Origin: Paenibacillaceae bacterium
GTDB lineage: Bacteria; Bacillota; Bacilli; Paenibacillales; Paenibacillaceae
Direction: 5' to 3'
Assembly: GCA_900766135.1 (NCBI GenBank)
Contig: CAAFUF010000004.1
Location: 124,001 to 188,000, forward strand
Length of the DNA stretch: 64,000 nucleotides
Part shown: one piece after another, positions 17,229-26,900 of the stretch
Position numbering within the stretch: the first letter of the stretch is position 1
Layout of the letters: each line of letters opens with the position of its first letter
Notes under the pieces: generated by a model
The model's input: the letters and a program-made list of their open reading frames with translations, nothing else
Database searches by the model: none
What the model was told of the DNA's origin: nothing
Translations under genes and position numbers: made by a program

Positions 17229-18086
17229 ATGAAACTGGGAGTCAGTTCATACAGTCTCTATCAAGCGATGCAGGCCGGGTCGATGACCCTTCTTGAGGTC
17301 ATTGATTGGGTTGCCGGCATCGGCGGAGAGCATATCGAAATCGTGCCTCTGGGATTTAACTTCGGTGAAACCCCAGAGCTGATCGAGCAAATCCTTGAGC
17401 GCGCGGCCCAGGCCGGGATTGCCGTGTCCAACTACGCAATCGGCGCCAATTTCGCCGTAGATTCCGAGGAGGCCTATACGGCGGAGATCGCCCGCGTCAA
17501 ACGCGAGGTCGACCACGCCTATCAGCTTGGCGCCAAGCTAATGCGGCATGACGTCGCCTCTCGGCCGGACACCTCGATCGTCCGGTTCCAGGAGGACCTG
17601 CCGCGGATCGCGGACGCCTGCCGCGAGATCGCCGATTACGCCGCGCAATACGGCATCACGACCAGCCTAGAAAACCATGGCTATTACGTGCAGGCCAGCG
17701 AACGGGTGCAGGCGGTGATCCATGCCGTCGACCGGCCGAACTACAAAACGACGCTCGACGTCGGCAACTTCGTTTGCGTTGACGAGAACCCGGTCGTTGC
17801 CGTGAAGAGGAACATCGGCTACGCCTCAATGGTCCACGTCAAGGACTTCTACATCCGGCCCGAAGGCCGCAATCCCGGCGCCGGCTGGTTCCGCAGCGCA
17901 GGCGGCCAGTACCTGCGCGGTGCCATCGCCGGCCAAGGCGATCTCGACCTATGGGAGATCCTGCGCATCGTGAAGGCATCCGGTTACGACGGCTACCTCT
18001 CCATCGAATACGAAGGCATGGAGGACTGCCGCCAAGGCACCCGCATCGCCTTCGACAATGTCCGGCGCATCTGGGATGAGGTCTAA
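17229..18086 (+). CDS. sugar phosphate isomerase/epimerase (xylose-isomerase-like TIM barrel)
   Basis: A 285-aa TIM-barrel protein of the same broad family as the gene at 15937 but clearly diverged. Metal-site segments include TSLENHGYY (Glu), TTLDVGNF (Asp), MVHVKDFYI (His, Lys, Asp) and LSIEYEG (C-terminal Glu). RBS AAAGGAGATGG precedes the ATG. It is separated from the upstream pair by repeat-rich DNA and has a strong terminator, so it may be its own transcript. Possible activities are ketose epimerase or inosose isomerase; not resolved. Confidence 0.84.
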   Translation: MKLGVSSYSLYQAMQAGSMTLLEVIDWVAGIGGEHIEIVPLGFNFGETPELIEQILERAAQAGIAVSNYAIGANFAVDSEEAYTAEIARVKREVDHAYQLGAKLMRHDVASRPDTSIVRFQEDLPRIADACREIADYAAQYGITTSLENHGYYVQASERVQAVIHAVDRPNYKTTLDVGNFVCVDENPVVAVKRNIGYASMVHVKDFYIRPEGRNPGAGWFRSAGGQYLRGAIAGQGDLDLWEILRIVKASGYDGYLSIEYEGMEDCRQGTRIAFDNVRRIWDEV

Positions 18087-18103
18087 CTTAAATTCATCTA
18101 TAG

Positions 18104-18136
18104 TGAGGTATACTTTGGTATACCTCATTTTTTTAT
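18104..18136 (+). terminator. intrinsic terminator
   Basis: GAGGTATACTTTGGTATACCTC forms a near-perfect stem-loop directly followed by ATTTTTTT, 18 nt after the isomerase stop. Confidence 0.85.
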
Positions 18137-18155
18137 CGGTTGGGACATCCTTTGC

Positions 18156-18463
18156 TGTCCGGGAGCTTTGCATGATTATCCCCTTGAATCAGGTTGAATC
18201 AACTTGCACCGCAGAGCTCTAACAGTCCCTCCTAGCCCCTCCTCCTCTTCTTTCACCCTCCTCACCCTGAGCGAAAGGGATAATCGCGCAAAGAGCTCCA
18301 AAAGGCAAAATGTCCGGGAGCTTTGCATGCTTATCCCCTTGAATCAGATGGAACCAACTTGCACCGCAGAGCTCTAATAGTCCCTCCTAGCCCCCTCCTC
18401 TTCTTTCACCCTCCTCACCCTGAGCAAAAGGGATAATCACGCAAAGAGCTCTCAAAGACAAAA
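18156..18463. repeat. tandem duplication of a ~155-bp intergenic unit with inverted ends
   Basis: Two near-identical units, 18156-18310 and 18311-18463, lie head to tail between convergent genes. Each begins TGTCCGGGAGCTTTGCATG and ends GGGATAATC..GCAAAGAGCT, so the ends of each unit are inverted repeats (GAGCTTTGC/GCAAAGAGCT and ATTATCCC/GGGATAAT). The middle is C/T-rich (CCCTCCTAGCCCC). No ORF is apparent. Confidence 0.8.
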
Positions 18464-18507
18464 CAAAAAGGTTACCCCGCCATTACAAGTAATGGCAGGA
18501 TAACCTT
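18463..18507 (-). terminator. intrinsic terminator of the mannosidase operon
   Basis: AAGGTTA..CC.GCCATTAC and GTAATGGC.GG.TAACCTT make a long stem with a 2-nt core loop at 18468-18507. On the minus strand it runs into TTTTTGTTTTG, about 40 nt after the GH38 stop. Confidence 0.85.
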
Positions 18508-18548
18508 CAATCCTTTTTCCCAGTTAGGTTCAGCGGGGTTTCCCCGAT

Positions 18549-21284
18549 TTACCGGCGGATGCCGATCGTGACGATTTCGCACGGGCCGGTCAGCAGCGAC
18601 AGGCATCCTGCCGCGCTCTTGGCCAGCGGAGCCGCTTCTTCCTCGAGAATCGTCGTTTTATAAAAATGCTCATGCGGAATGTTTAAGCCCAGCGTCAGCT
18701 CTGAAGACTGCTTGCTCATGTTGTACCAACGCAGCAGCAAGTCGCCGGTCGCCTCGTTCATTTTGAGCGAGGAGAATGCCAGCTCTTGGCCTTCCCATTG
18801 GAACGGAGCGTATGCCGGGGACAACGTTCCCTCATGCATTTCCGTTTGGCTGACCGTCCACGGAATTTGGAACTGGTAAGCCTCCGTAAACGCGCCGGAC
18901 GCGATGCCGTCCCCGTGATGCGGAATCAGTTCCATCCGAGCGGTGTGTACGCCCAGGCACTGGGCTTCCGGCGTCGGGAACAAGCCCCAGTCGCCAAGTT
19001 CGCCTACGGAGCGAAGCAACGTGACCGCGATCGTGTTCCGTCCGTCGCGCAGCACCTCGTATTCGTTCAAGCCGAGGTTGGCAACCGTCAAGCCGGCACC
19101 CTCGGCGCTTACGTCCACGAACGCTTGCTGATGCTGGGTGTTGCTTGGATTTTCCCATCCCGGCGCCGGTTCGATGCTGCGTTCGGCGATTTCAAACATC
19201 GAATCCACCTGATGCACCGACGCTTTCAGATCGGTCGGGAACAAGGCGCGAATCCGATGGTCCTTCGCCGTGTTGTCGATCGTCGTTTCGATGTGAACGC
19301 CTTTGCCGGCAGCTTCCAACGAAATGACCGTGCGGAGCTTCAGCGTCGTCAGCTTGCTGCTGCGCTGCGCTTTGCGGTACGGGTAATACACCAGCTCGCG
19401 CATCTCCTCATCCAGCTTCTCATCGGCAGACGCCGGAATCTCCCAGTCGTGGCAGACTTCCACGGAAGCGCGGTACGGGGCATCCTCCAGCACGCGGATT
19501 TGCGCCGCCAGCCCTTTTGTGGTCAATGCCTTCTCGCCCTCCGGCTGCTTGTACATGTACTCGTTCCCGATATCGCCGGTATTCTCATACACGCCAAGAT
19601 CGCGGTACACCTGACCGGTCGCTTTATCCGTCATCACAAAAGAGCCGTCCTCGGCGATTTCCACCTTCAGGTTTGCATTCTCCATCACTCGATGGCCGGT
19701 GAACAACGAAGCCGGCTTAGCAGCTCCTGCGGCCGATTTGCGGCGCACCCACGCGTACGTGCGCAGGCCGAGCGCGGCGACGTCCGCCGCCTGGAACGTC
19801 AGCTTCACGCGGCGGCACATGTAGGGCTGGCGGAACTTGTCGTCCGGCAAGTCATAGCCGAACAACAGCCCGAGGTCCTCCACCGTGCAAGGCACCGTGT
19901 TCCCCTGCTCGTCAACCAGCTCGCGGCCCGACAAGTCCGCCGCCTTCATGCGGCGGCCGGTCTCCTCAAGGCCGAGGCCGTCGCGCAAATACAGGCGTGC
20001 GGCGTCCAGCTCGATGGACACCGTGCCCGTGCGGCTCCAGCCGGTCGTGTTGAACACGACCAGCGGCAACGGGTCTTCGCCATACCCGGCGAAGACGGAG
20101 GTGTTCACCGCATCCGCGATCACCCGCTTGCTGTCGTCGATGAGCGCCTCGGCAACGTGGCGGCTCTTGGCGAAGCGGGTGACCATCTCGCGGTGAACCT
20201 CGTCTACGCTGCATCCGCAGATGCTGTCATGCGGATGGTTTTGCATCAAGGTTTTCCACGCATACGTAAACAGGTGATGCGGGTAATCCTTCCCGAGCAG
20301 GTTCGCCATCGAGGCGAGCGGCTCGGCGACTTTTTCCAGCAGGGCTTGGCCTTCCTGGTTCATCTGCTTCAGGTAGACACGTGCGGAGGCCGTATTCACC
20401 AGCGTGCCCCAGCCGTCCGTGCGCTGGCTGCGCAGCTCGCCCTTCACGGTGGACAGCTCGCGGCCTTCCAGCGCCGCTTCCAGCTCGTGCAAATAGTCCG
20501 GGAAGTTCGAATGGACGAACTTCGTGTCCGGGTACAGCTTCTCGGCCGTACGGATCGCTTCCGGCAGGTCCAACTGCAGCGGCTGATGGTCGCAGCCGTT
20601 CATGAACAGCAGCTCGCCGGTGGCTGCGTATTTCTCCGCATCCGCCAGCTTGCGGTCCCAGAACGCCTTCGCTTCCGTCTCATCCACCGGCACTTCGTTG
20701 CCGTTGGAATACCAGTTCGCGAACAGGATGCCAAGCACCTTGGAGCCGTCCGGCCCTTCCCAGATGAGCTCCGAGAAGGAGGACTCGTACCCGCCGTCGG
20801 ATACGGTATTGTTGAAGCCGGTCGGCTTCACGCCGCGGCCAAAAAAGGCGTTTCCGATCCCGGACTGCTGCATCAGCTGCGGAATTTGCCCGACGAGGCC
20901 GAAGGTGTCGGGGAAATAACCGATTTTCGCCGGCGCACCGTATTTCTTCGCGTCCTGGTGACCAATTTGCATGTTGCGGACATTGGCTTCCCCGCTCGTC
21001 AGGAACGCATCCTGCAAAATATACCAAGGGCCGATCAGGATACGGCCTTCGCGGATGTATTTTTCCAGGCGCTCCTTATTCTCCGGCCGTACCTGCAGGT
21101 AATCCTCGAGTATGATCGTTTGACCGTCAAGGTAAAAGCTGCGGAATGCCGAATCGCCGTCCAGTTTATCCAGCAGCGCGTCCACCAGCTCGACGAGGCG
21201 AACGTGATGTTTCTCGTATGGCAAATACCATTCCCGATCCCAGTGCGTATGGGATATGATATGGGCCGTTCTCTGCTTGCTCAT
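18549..21284 (-). CDS. GH38 alpha-mannosidase (short type)
   Basis: A 911-aa cytoplasmic alpha-mannosidase. The N-terminal catalytic domain opens with SHTHWDREWY, giving metal ligands His14 and Asp16. GYFPDTFG holds the nucleophile Asp122. A three-helix region with HDSICGCSVDEVH and a C-terminal beta domain follow. The HTHWDREW type is shared with MngB and with the S. pneumoniae enzyme of the N-glycan cluster. RBS GGGGAG precedes the ATG. It is the last gene of the operon, 55 nt after GH130. Two GH38 enzymes in one locus suggest different linkage preferences. Confidence 0.93.
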   Translation of the reverse strand: MSKQRTAHIISHTHWDREWYLPYEKHHVRLVELVDALLDKLDGDSAFRSFYLDGQTIILEDYLQVRPENKERLEKYIREGRILIGPWYILQDAFLTSGEANVRNMQIGHQDAKKYGAPAKIGYFPDTFGLVGQIPQLMQQSGIGNAFFGRGVKPTGFNNTVSDGGYESSFSELIWEGPDGSKVLGILFANWYSNGNEVPVDETEAKAFWDRKLADAEKYAATGELLFMNGCDHQPLQLDLPEAIRTAEKLYPDTKFVHSNFPDYLHELEAALEGRELSTVKGELRSQRTDGWGTLVNTASARVYLKQMNQEGQALLEKVAEPLASMANLLGKDYPHHLFTYAWKTLMQNHPHDSICGCSVDEVHREMVTRFAKSRHVAEALIDDSKRVIADAVNTSVFAGYGEDPLPLVVFNTTGWSRTGTVSIELDAARLYLRDGLGLEETGRRMKAADLSGRELVDEQGNTVPCTVEDLGLLFGYDLPDDKFRQPYMCRRVKLTFQAADVAALGLRTYAWVRRKSAAGAAKPASLFTGHRVMENANLKVEIAEDGSFVMTDKATGQVYRDLGVYENTGDIGNEYMYKQPEGEKALTTKGLAAQIRVLEDAPYRASVEVCHDWEIPASADEKLDEEMRELVYYPYRKAQRSSKLTTLKLRTVISLEAAGKGVHIETTIDNTAKDHRIRALFPTDLKASVHQVDSMFEIAERSIEPAPGWENPSNTQHQQAFVDVSAEGAGLTVANLGLNEYEVLRDGRNTIAVTLLRSVGELGDWGLFPTPEAQCLGVHTARMELIPHHGDGIASGAFTEAYQFQIPWTVSQTEMHEGTLSPAYAPFQWEGQELAFSSLKMNEATGDLLLRWYNMSKQSSELTLGLNIPHEHFYKTTILEEEAAPLAKSAAGCLSLLTGPCEIVTIGIRR

Positions 21285-21339
21285 TTATCTAACTCCCCAC
21301 TTTCCTCCGCGGCTTGTCATCCTCAAGGTCAAGGACGGC

Positions 21340-22338
21340 TTATGCTTCCGTCTCCAACGGATATTCTTCCATGTACTTCAGCAGTTCGTCCACGGTGGTG
21401 AACGCGAGGCCGGTCACCGTATCGGCACAGCCATAGTAGATGGCAATCCGGCCGGTTTCCGCGTCGGTCAACGCCGCGCACGGGAAGGTCACGTTCGGCA
21501 CGTCGCCAACCAATTCGTACAGCTCTTCCGGACCGAGGATGTAGTTGCGCGAACGCGCTTTGACGATCCAAGGTTTGTCGATATCCAGCAGGGCGCAGCC
21601 CATGCGGTAAACAAAGCCGTTGCAGGTATTGATCACGCCGTGGTAGATCAGCAGCCAGCCTTGGTCGGTTTCGATAGGAACCGGTCCTGGGCCGATTTTT
21701 TTCGATTGCCATGCGGAGGCGTCGCCGCCTACCGTACCCATCACGTAGCGGTGTTTGCCCCAGAACGTCAGGTCCGGGCTGACACTGTAGAAAATATCGC
21801 CAAACGGCGTGTGGCCCGTGTCGCTCGGACGGCTGACCATCGCGTAGTAACCGTCGATTTTGCGCGGGAACAACACGCCATTGCGGTTGTACGGCAAAAA
21901 GGCGTTTTCCAGCTGATGGAACGTCTTGAAGTCGGTCGTGTAAGCAATCCCGATCGTCGGGCCATGGTAACCGTTGCACCAGGTAATGTAGTAACGGTCG
22001 CCGATTTTGCAGACGCGCGGGTCATAACGGTATTCGCGTTTGATGATTTCCTCGTCGCCTTCAAATTGGATCGGCTCGTGGTTGATTTTCCAGTTCACGC
22101 CGTCGTCGCTGAACCCTGCAAAGATGTCCATGCTGACCGAACGGGAATCGCAGCGGAACACGCCGGCAAATCCGCCTTCAAAAGGCACGACCGCGGAGTT
22201 GAATACGCTGTTGGAGTTCGGGATCGCGTGGCGCTGGATGATCGGGTTCTGGGAGTAACGCCATACCGGCGCGTTCGAGCCGGCCGGTTTGTCTTGCCAA
22301 GGGATATTTTTCAAGGCTTCGCCGATAATTTTGCTCAT
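21340..22338 (-). CDS. GH130 family mannoside phosphorylase or beta-mannosidase
   Basis: A 332-aa five-bladed beta-propeller enzyme of GH130. Visible features are the NSVFNSAVVPFEGGFAGVFR and WKINHEPIQF strands, YRYDPRV, the active-site region YGCADTVTGLAF near the C-terminus, and a YHGVI segment. GH130 enzymes release mannose (or Man-1-P with phosphate) from beta-mannosides such as the Man-beta-1,4-GlcNAc core of N-glycans. The ATG at 22338 follows AAAGGAG. The frame is open 96 nt further upstream, but that part overlaps the GH125 gene end. It sits between GH125 and GH38. The phosphorylase-versus-hydrolase choice is not resolved. Confidence 0.88.
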   Translation of the reverse strand: MSKIIGEALKNIPWQDKPAGSNAPVWRYSQNPIIQRHAIPNSNSVFNSAVVPFEGGFAGVFRCDSRSVSMDIFAGFSDDGVNWKINHEPIQFEGDEEIIKREYRYDPRVCKIGDRYYITWCNGYHGPTIGIAYTTDFKTFHQLENAFLPYNRNGVLFPRKIDGYYAMVSRPSDTGHTPFGDIFYSVSPDLTFWGKHRYVMGTVGGDASAWQSKKIGPGPVPIETDQGWLLIYHGVINTCNGFVYRMGCALLDIDKPWIVKARSRNYILGPEELYELVGDVPNVTFPCAALTDAETGRIAIYYGCADTVTGLAFTTVDELLKYMEEYPLETEA

Positions 22339-22364
22339 GGTCAAGTCTCCTTTGGGATATGGGT

Positions 22365-23684
22365 TTACAAAATGCCTTCCTGCATCGCGCGGTACACCAG
22401 CTGCGAGAACAAGCTGTTCGACCAAGCGAACCATTTGCGCGTAAACGTGTTCGGATCATCGGCGTGGAAGCCTTCATGCATATAGCCGGTACCGGCGTCG
22501 GTGGCCTCCAGCATAGCGATCATTTCCAGTTTCTCTTCCTTCGTTTGCGCCGTGATGCCTTGCATCGACAAGGCCATATGCCAGATGTAGTCCTCCGGCG
22601 TATGCGGGCTGCCGATGCCTTTGGCCGCTTTGCCTTCGAAGTAGAACGGGTTCTCTTTACTCAGGGCAAAACGCCGCGTATTTTGATAGATCGGATCGTC
22701 CGCGCCAACGTAACCCAGGTACGGAATGGACATCAGACCCGGCGTGCCGGCGTCATCCATCAGGCAGTAGTTGCCGAATCCGTCGGTTTCGTAAGCGTAA
22801 ATCGGGCCGAATTCCGGATGGCGGTAAATCCCGTACAGCTTGATGCCATGGTCGACCTCGAACTCCAGCTCCTTCAGCTCGGCCAAGAAGTCCATGTCGC
22901 GGAAGACCCATTCGGCGAATTCCTGCATTTGGCGCAGCGTTACAACCGCAAACATGTTGCCCGGAATGTTGTAGTGGAAATCGCAGGCGTCGTCGCTGGA
23001 GCGGAAGCCCGACCAGATCATTCCCGTATAGTTCACCGGCATGCCCAAACCGTTGTTCCGCAAGGAATCGGTTGGGATCCCATTGTTGCGGCTGAAGCGG
23101 TAAGGCGATTGCTCGAAATGGTGTTGCTCGGTTTTGAACAACTCGTAGATTTTCCGCATCGCGGCTTTAAAGCCGGCGTCAAAAATATCGGTCAGCTCGG
23201 TTTCCTTCCAGTACGTGTACGCCAAGCGGACCACGAAGCACAAGGAGTCGATTTCGAATTTGCGCTCCCATACCCAAGGGGACATCTCGGTCACGTCGGT
23301 CGTGTTCCAGTGCCAATCGTTAGCCGATTCATTAAACGCATTGGCGTAAGGATCGATATGCACATAGTTGATGTGGCGTTTGATCAACCCGCTGATGATC
23401 CGCTGCAAACCGGGATCGTTCTTGGCGAACGGCACGTAGTGGATCACTTGCTCCACGGAGTCGCGCAGCCAGGAGGCCGGGATGTCGCCGGTGATGACGA
23501 AGGTGGTTCCGTCGTCCATCAGCTTGGTCGTCGTTTCCAGCGTGTTCGGAAAACAGTTTTTGAACAGCTGCAGCAATTTCGGGCGATGCGCCAGTTTCGC
23601 GTCGGCTTCGGCCAGCACGTCCTTGACGGCTTGCGGCAATTCCAGCTGCGGCATCGGTATTTTCGGGAGTCTAAATTGTTCCAT
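22365..23684 (-). CDS. GH125 exo-alpha-1,6-mannosidase
   Basis: A 439-aa metal-independent alpha-mannosidase of GH125 with an (alpha/alpha)6 barrel. Family segments include FVITGDIPASWLRDS near the N-terminus, NDWHWNTTDVTEMSPWVWERKFEIDSL (not quoted in full as a motif; WERKFEID is the core) and MIWSGFRSSDDA. GH125 removes alpha-1,6-mannose, complementing GH38. No signal peptide is seen, so it acts on imported oligosaccharides. It starts a three-gene block (GH125-GH130-GH38), 313 nt downstream of the larger GH38 gene across a repeat-rich gap. Confidence 0.9.
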   Translation of the reverse strand: MEQFRLPKIPMPQLELPQAVKDVLAEADAKLAHRPKLLQLFKNCFPNTLETTTKLMDDGTTFVITGDIPASWLRDSVEQVIHYVPFAKNDPGLQRIISGLIKRHINYVHIDPYANAFNESANDWHWNTTDVTEMSPWVWERKFEIDSLCFVVRLAYTYWKETELTDIFDAGFKAAMRKIYELFKTEQHHFEQSPYRFSRNNGIPTDSLRNNGLGMPVNYTGMIWSGFRSSDDACDFHYNIPGNMFAVVTLRQMQEFAEWVFRDMDFLAELKELEFEVDHGIKLYGIYRHPEFGPIYAYETDGFGNYCLMDDAGTPGLMSIPYLGYVGADDPIYQNTRRFALSKENPFYFEGKAAKGIGSPHTPEDYIWHMALSMQGITAQTKEEKLEMIAMLEATDAGTGYMHEGFHADDPNTFTRKWFAWSNSLFSQLVYRAMQEGIL

Positions 23685-23767
23685 GAGCTTGTCTTCTCGC
23701 TCCTTTATTGGTCATTTCATTTGGCTTCGCATATAAACGGTTGGGGCGTCGGTCTGGCGAACTGTAA

Positions 23768-23955
23768 TTAACGGTAAATCCTACTTCTAATTCGCCGATT
23801 TCCCGCCAATTCGTTAATTTAACGGTAAATCGTGCTGCTATTTCGGCCTAGATGGCACAATTCGGCGGAGATTCATTAGATTAACGGTAGAAATTCCAGT
23901 TAAATTGAATCCAACCATAGAATAAGGCTAAATTAGCGGTACTTTTTCCAGTTCC
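23768..23955. repeat. intergenic repeat family B (four direct copies)
   Basis: The 313-nt gap 23685-23997 holds four direct copies beginning TTA(A/G)CGGTA at 23768, 23819, 23881 and 23933 (steps 51, 62 and 52 nt). The first two share TTAACGGTAAATC, and copy 2 ends CTATTTCGGCC. Nothing else is recognised in the gap. It lies inside an operon-like run of same-strand genes. Confidence 0.65.
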
Positions 23956-23997
23956 ATTCCTGCCGCGCCCCATGCCGCCACCCCAGATCATCAAATC

Positions 23998-26900
23998 TTA
24001 TTTCAACTTCAACGTCTTGATCTCATACGGGGCAAAATCGAGCTCGATCCGCCCTCCGTCCGCCATCACCGTCGGCTCAAGCTCCCGCTCCAGGGCATCA
24101 GACAGGAACGCGCCCGAAACCGGTTCGCTCCAATTCAACGCCACGCGCTCGCGGCCGCCCGCCGACTCGTACAGACGCAGGATCACGCCGTCGCCGTCCT
24201 CGGCCGGTTTGACCGTGTCGAGCACGACGTGCTCGCCCGTAAACCCGAGCAGCGTTCCCGTGGAAGGCAGCGAGCCTTCATGCGCTTCGGCTGCCAACAC
24301 CACTGGGGCGTGGTTCAACCCGGCCGCCGCGCGCACCGTATGAGCCGTCTGCCAGTCGCCTTGGTGCGGATACAGCGAATACGTAAATTCGTGCTCGCCG
24401 AGATCGGCGGTCACGTCCGGCCATTTCGGCGCCCGCAGCAGCGACAAGCGAATCGTGCTGCCCTGGATATCGTAGCCGTATTTGCAGTCGTTCAGCAGGC
24501 TGACGCCGTAACCGCGTTCGGAAACGTCGGCGAATCGGTGTCCGCACACCTCGAATTGCGCCTGCTCCCAGCTCGTGTTGCGATGTGTCGGACGTTCCAG
24601 CGCCCCAAACGGAATTTCGTAAGTCGCTTTGTCCGTGACGACGTCGATCGGGAAGCCGACCTTTAACAGCTTATGGGCTTCGCTCCAATTCACCTTCGTT
24701 TGGAAATCAATCCGTTTGTCGTGATGATACAGGATGACATCCTGCGTGATTTCCGATTGGCCGATACTCCAGCGGAAGCGCAGCACGTCTTGGACTCTAC
24801 CGCTTGCAACCAGGCCGCTCTCCAGCAATACGGCTTCTCCGGCCAGTTGCTGTTCATAACGCGGGTCAATGTCCCAGGCATCCCACAGCGTCGGACGGTC
24901 GTGGTAGAAGTGGAAGCGGTTCGCGCTTTCGCCCGTTTTCACGATCTCCCGGTTCGCATCCTTATCCCACAGGCTGACGATCTCGCCGCGGTCGTTAAAT
25001 TTCAGGCGGTAAAATTCCGTTTCCCACTCGCCTTGGAATGCCTTAGCTCCGGCAAGGGATTCCGCTGCCGTTCCGGCAACTCCAGCCGTTTCGGGCCGCA
25101 GCCAAATCGTCTTGTATCCAAACGCCGGTACCTCCGGTACGCGGACCCAAGCCGCCGCTTCTCCGCCGAGACCCGGCCGGACGTCAAGCTCAAGCCGCGT
25201 TCCGCGCTCGTCGTAAGCAGCGGCGCCGCTTCGATAAGCTTGGTCGGGAAGAGCCACGACCCCATCGCGCGTCCAGCCCAAGCTGTTAAAGACGATGTAC
25301 GGCGTGCCTTCGCCTGCGGTCGTTACTCTTTCGGCCAAAGCCGTCAGGCCCTGACGCAATCCGGCGTTGCCTTTATCGAAAATTTCTCCATATTCCTTCG
25401 TCGACGTCTCGTACGCTTCGGTAATCGCCGAACCCGGGATAATGTCGTGGAACTGGTTCAGCAGAATCAGCTTCCAGCCCGCCTGCAGCGTGCTTTGCGC
25501 CTCGCGCTGCTGATCCTTTGGCAACGACGGAGCAGCCAAGGCGTTCCACAGCTCGGCCTCGCGGTACAAAATCTCCGCTTTGCGGTTGCTGCGCTTGTTG
25601 CGCCCGTGGGTCGTATACGTCCCCCGATGCAATTCCAAATACAGATCGCCGTGCCAAGCCGGCAGCTTCGGCTGCGCCGCTTCGATGCCGGCGAAGAACT
25701 CCGCCGCCGTGCTATATTCGCTCGCCGGCTGACCTACCATCAGCTCGGCGCGGTTAATATACTCCAGCATTTCGCGGGTGACCCCGCCACCGCCGTCGCC
25801 ATGCCCGTAGAGCAACATTTGCTCCGGGTGGGCGGCTTTCTGGCGATAAGACTGCCAGTGCTCATGAACGTCTTTCGGCAGCGTATTTTCGTTTACGCCG
25901 TGGTTCAGATACGACAACATCGGCGTACCGTCGATGCCGACCCAATGGAACAGGTCGTACGGGAATACGTTGGTGTCGTTCCAACCGAGCTTGGTCGTCA
26001 TGAAATAGCGAATCCCGCCATGCTTCAGGATTTGCGGCAACGAGGCACAATAGCCGAACGTATCCGGCAGCCATTCGATCTCCGAGGTCAATCCGAACTC
26101 CTCCTGATAGAATCGCTGCCCGTACAACATCTGCCGCATCAGCGATTCGCCGCTCGGCAGGTTCAAATCCGGCTCCACCCACATGCCGCCGACCAATTCC
26201 CAGCGGCCTTCCTTGATCCGCGCCTTCACCCGCTCGTACAGCTCGGGATCGTTTTCCTTCAGATAGGCGAACAGCAGCGGTTGGCTTTGCGTGTAGCGGT
26301 ATTCCGGATACTCGCGCATCAGCGCGTCGACCGTCGAGAACGTCCGGCTTGTTTTGCGTACCGTCTCCCGCGCCGGCCACAGCCAGGCGATGTCGATATG
26401 CGACTGGCCAACCATTTGGATCAGGCCTTCAGCATTGCCGCCGATCGCCTTCACCCGCTTGGCGAGCCGTTGCTCCAGCTCCGTAATCGCTCCGCCCTCG
26501 CGGATCGCTTCCGCATCCAGCGCTACGAATCCGTCCATGGCGGCATACAGCGCCTCGATCAGGCGGGTGCGCCGAAAATCCTGCTCCGGCAGAAGCACGG
26601 CGGAATCCCGGACGATCGTCGCCGTATACATCAAGCTTTGCACCGGGCGGTTCACCAGTACCAAACGGCTGTCGATCCGCGTAATCGGCGGTTGAATGAC
26701 CGCTTGTTGGTTCAACGGATCTACGGGCTCAGGGATTGGATCGTACAGCTCGATCTCCAGCGAGAGCGGGCTTTGCCCTTGCTCCTGGGGCAACGTCACG
26801 AACGTATGGTTCCGGTCCAGGCCCTGGGCTGATTTGCCGTTGATTCGCAACAGCCCTTCGCCGCCGGAAGCAAAGATCAGACCTACCGGTCCGCCTCTCC

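Noticed and set aside
18786..21401. Very long open frame on the plus strand opposite the GH38 gene
   Set aside because: It is antisense to a clear GH38 enzyme, has low-complexity Arg/Gln/His-rich translation and no ribosome binding site; it is a by-product of GC-rich codon bias.
24673..26832. 719-codon plus-strand frame opposite the long GH38
   Set aside because: Same reason: antisense shadow with no recognisable domain.
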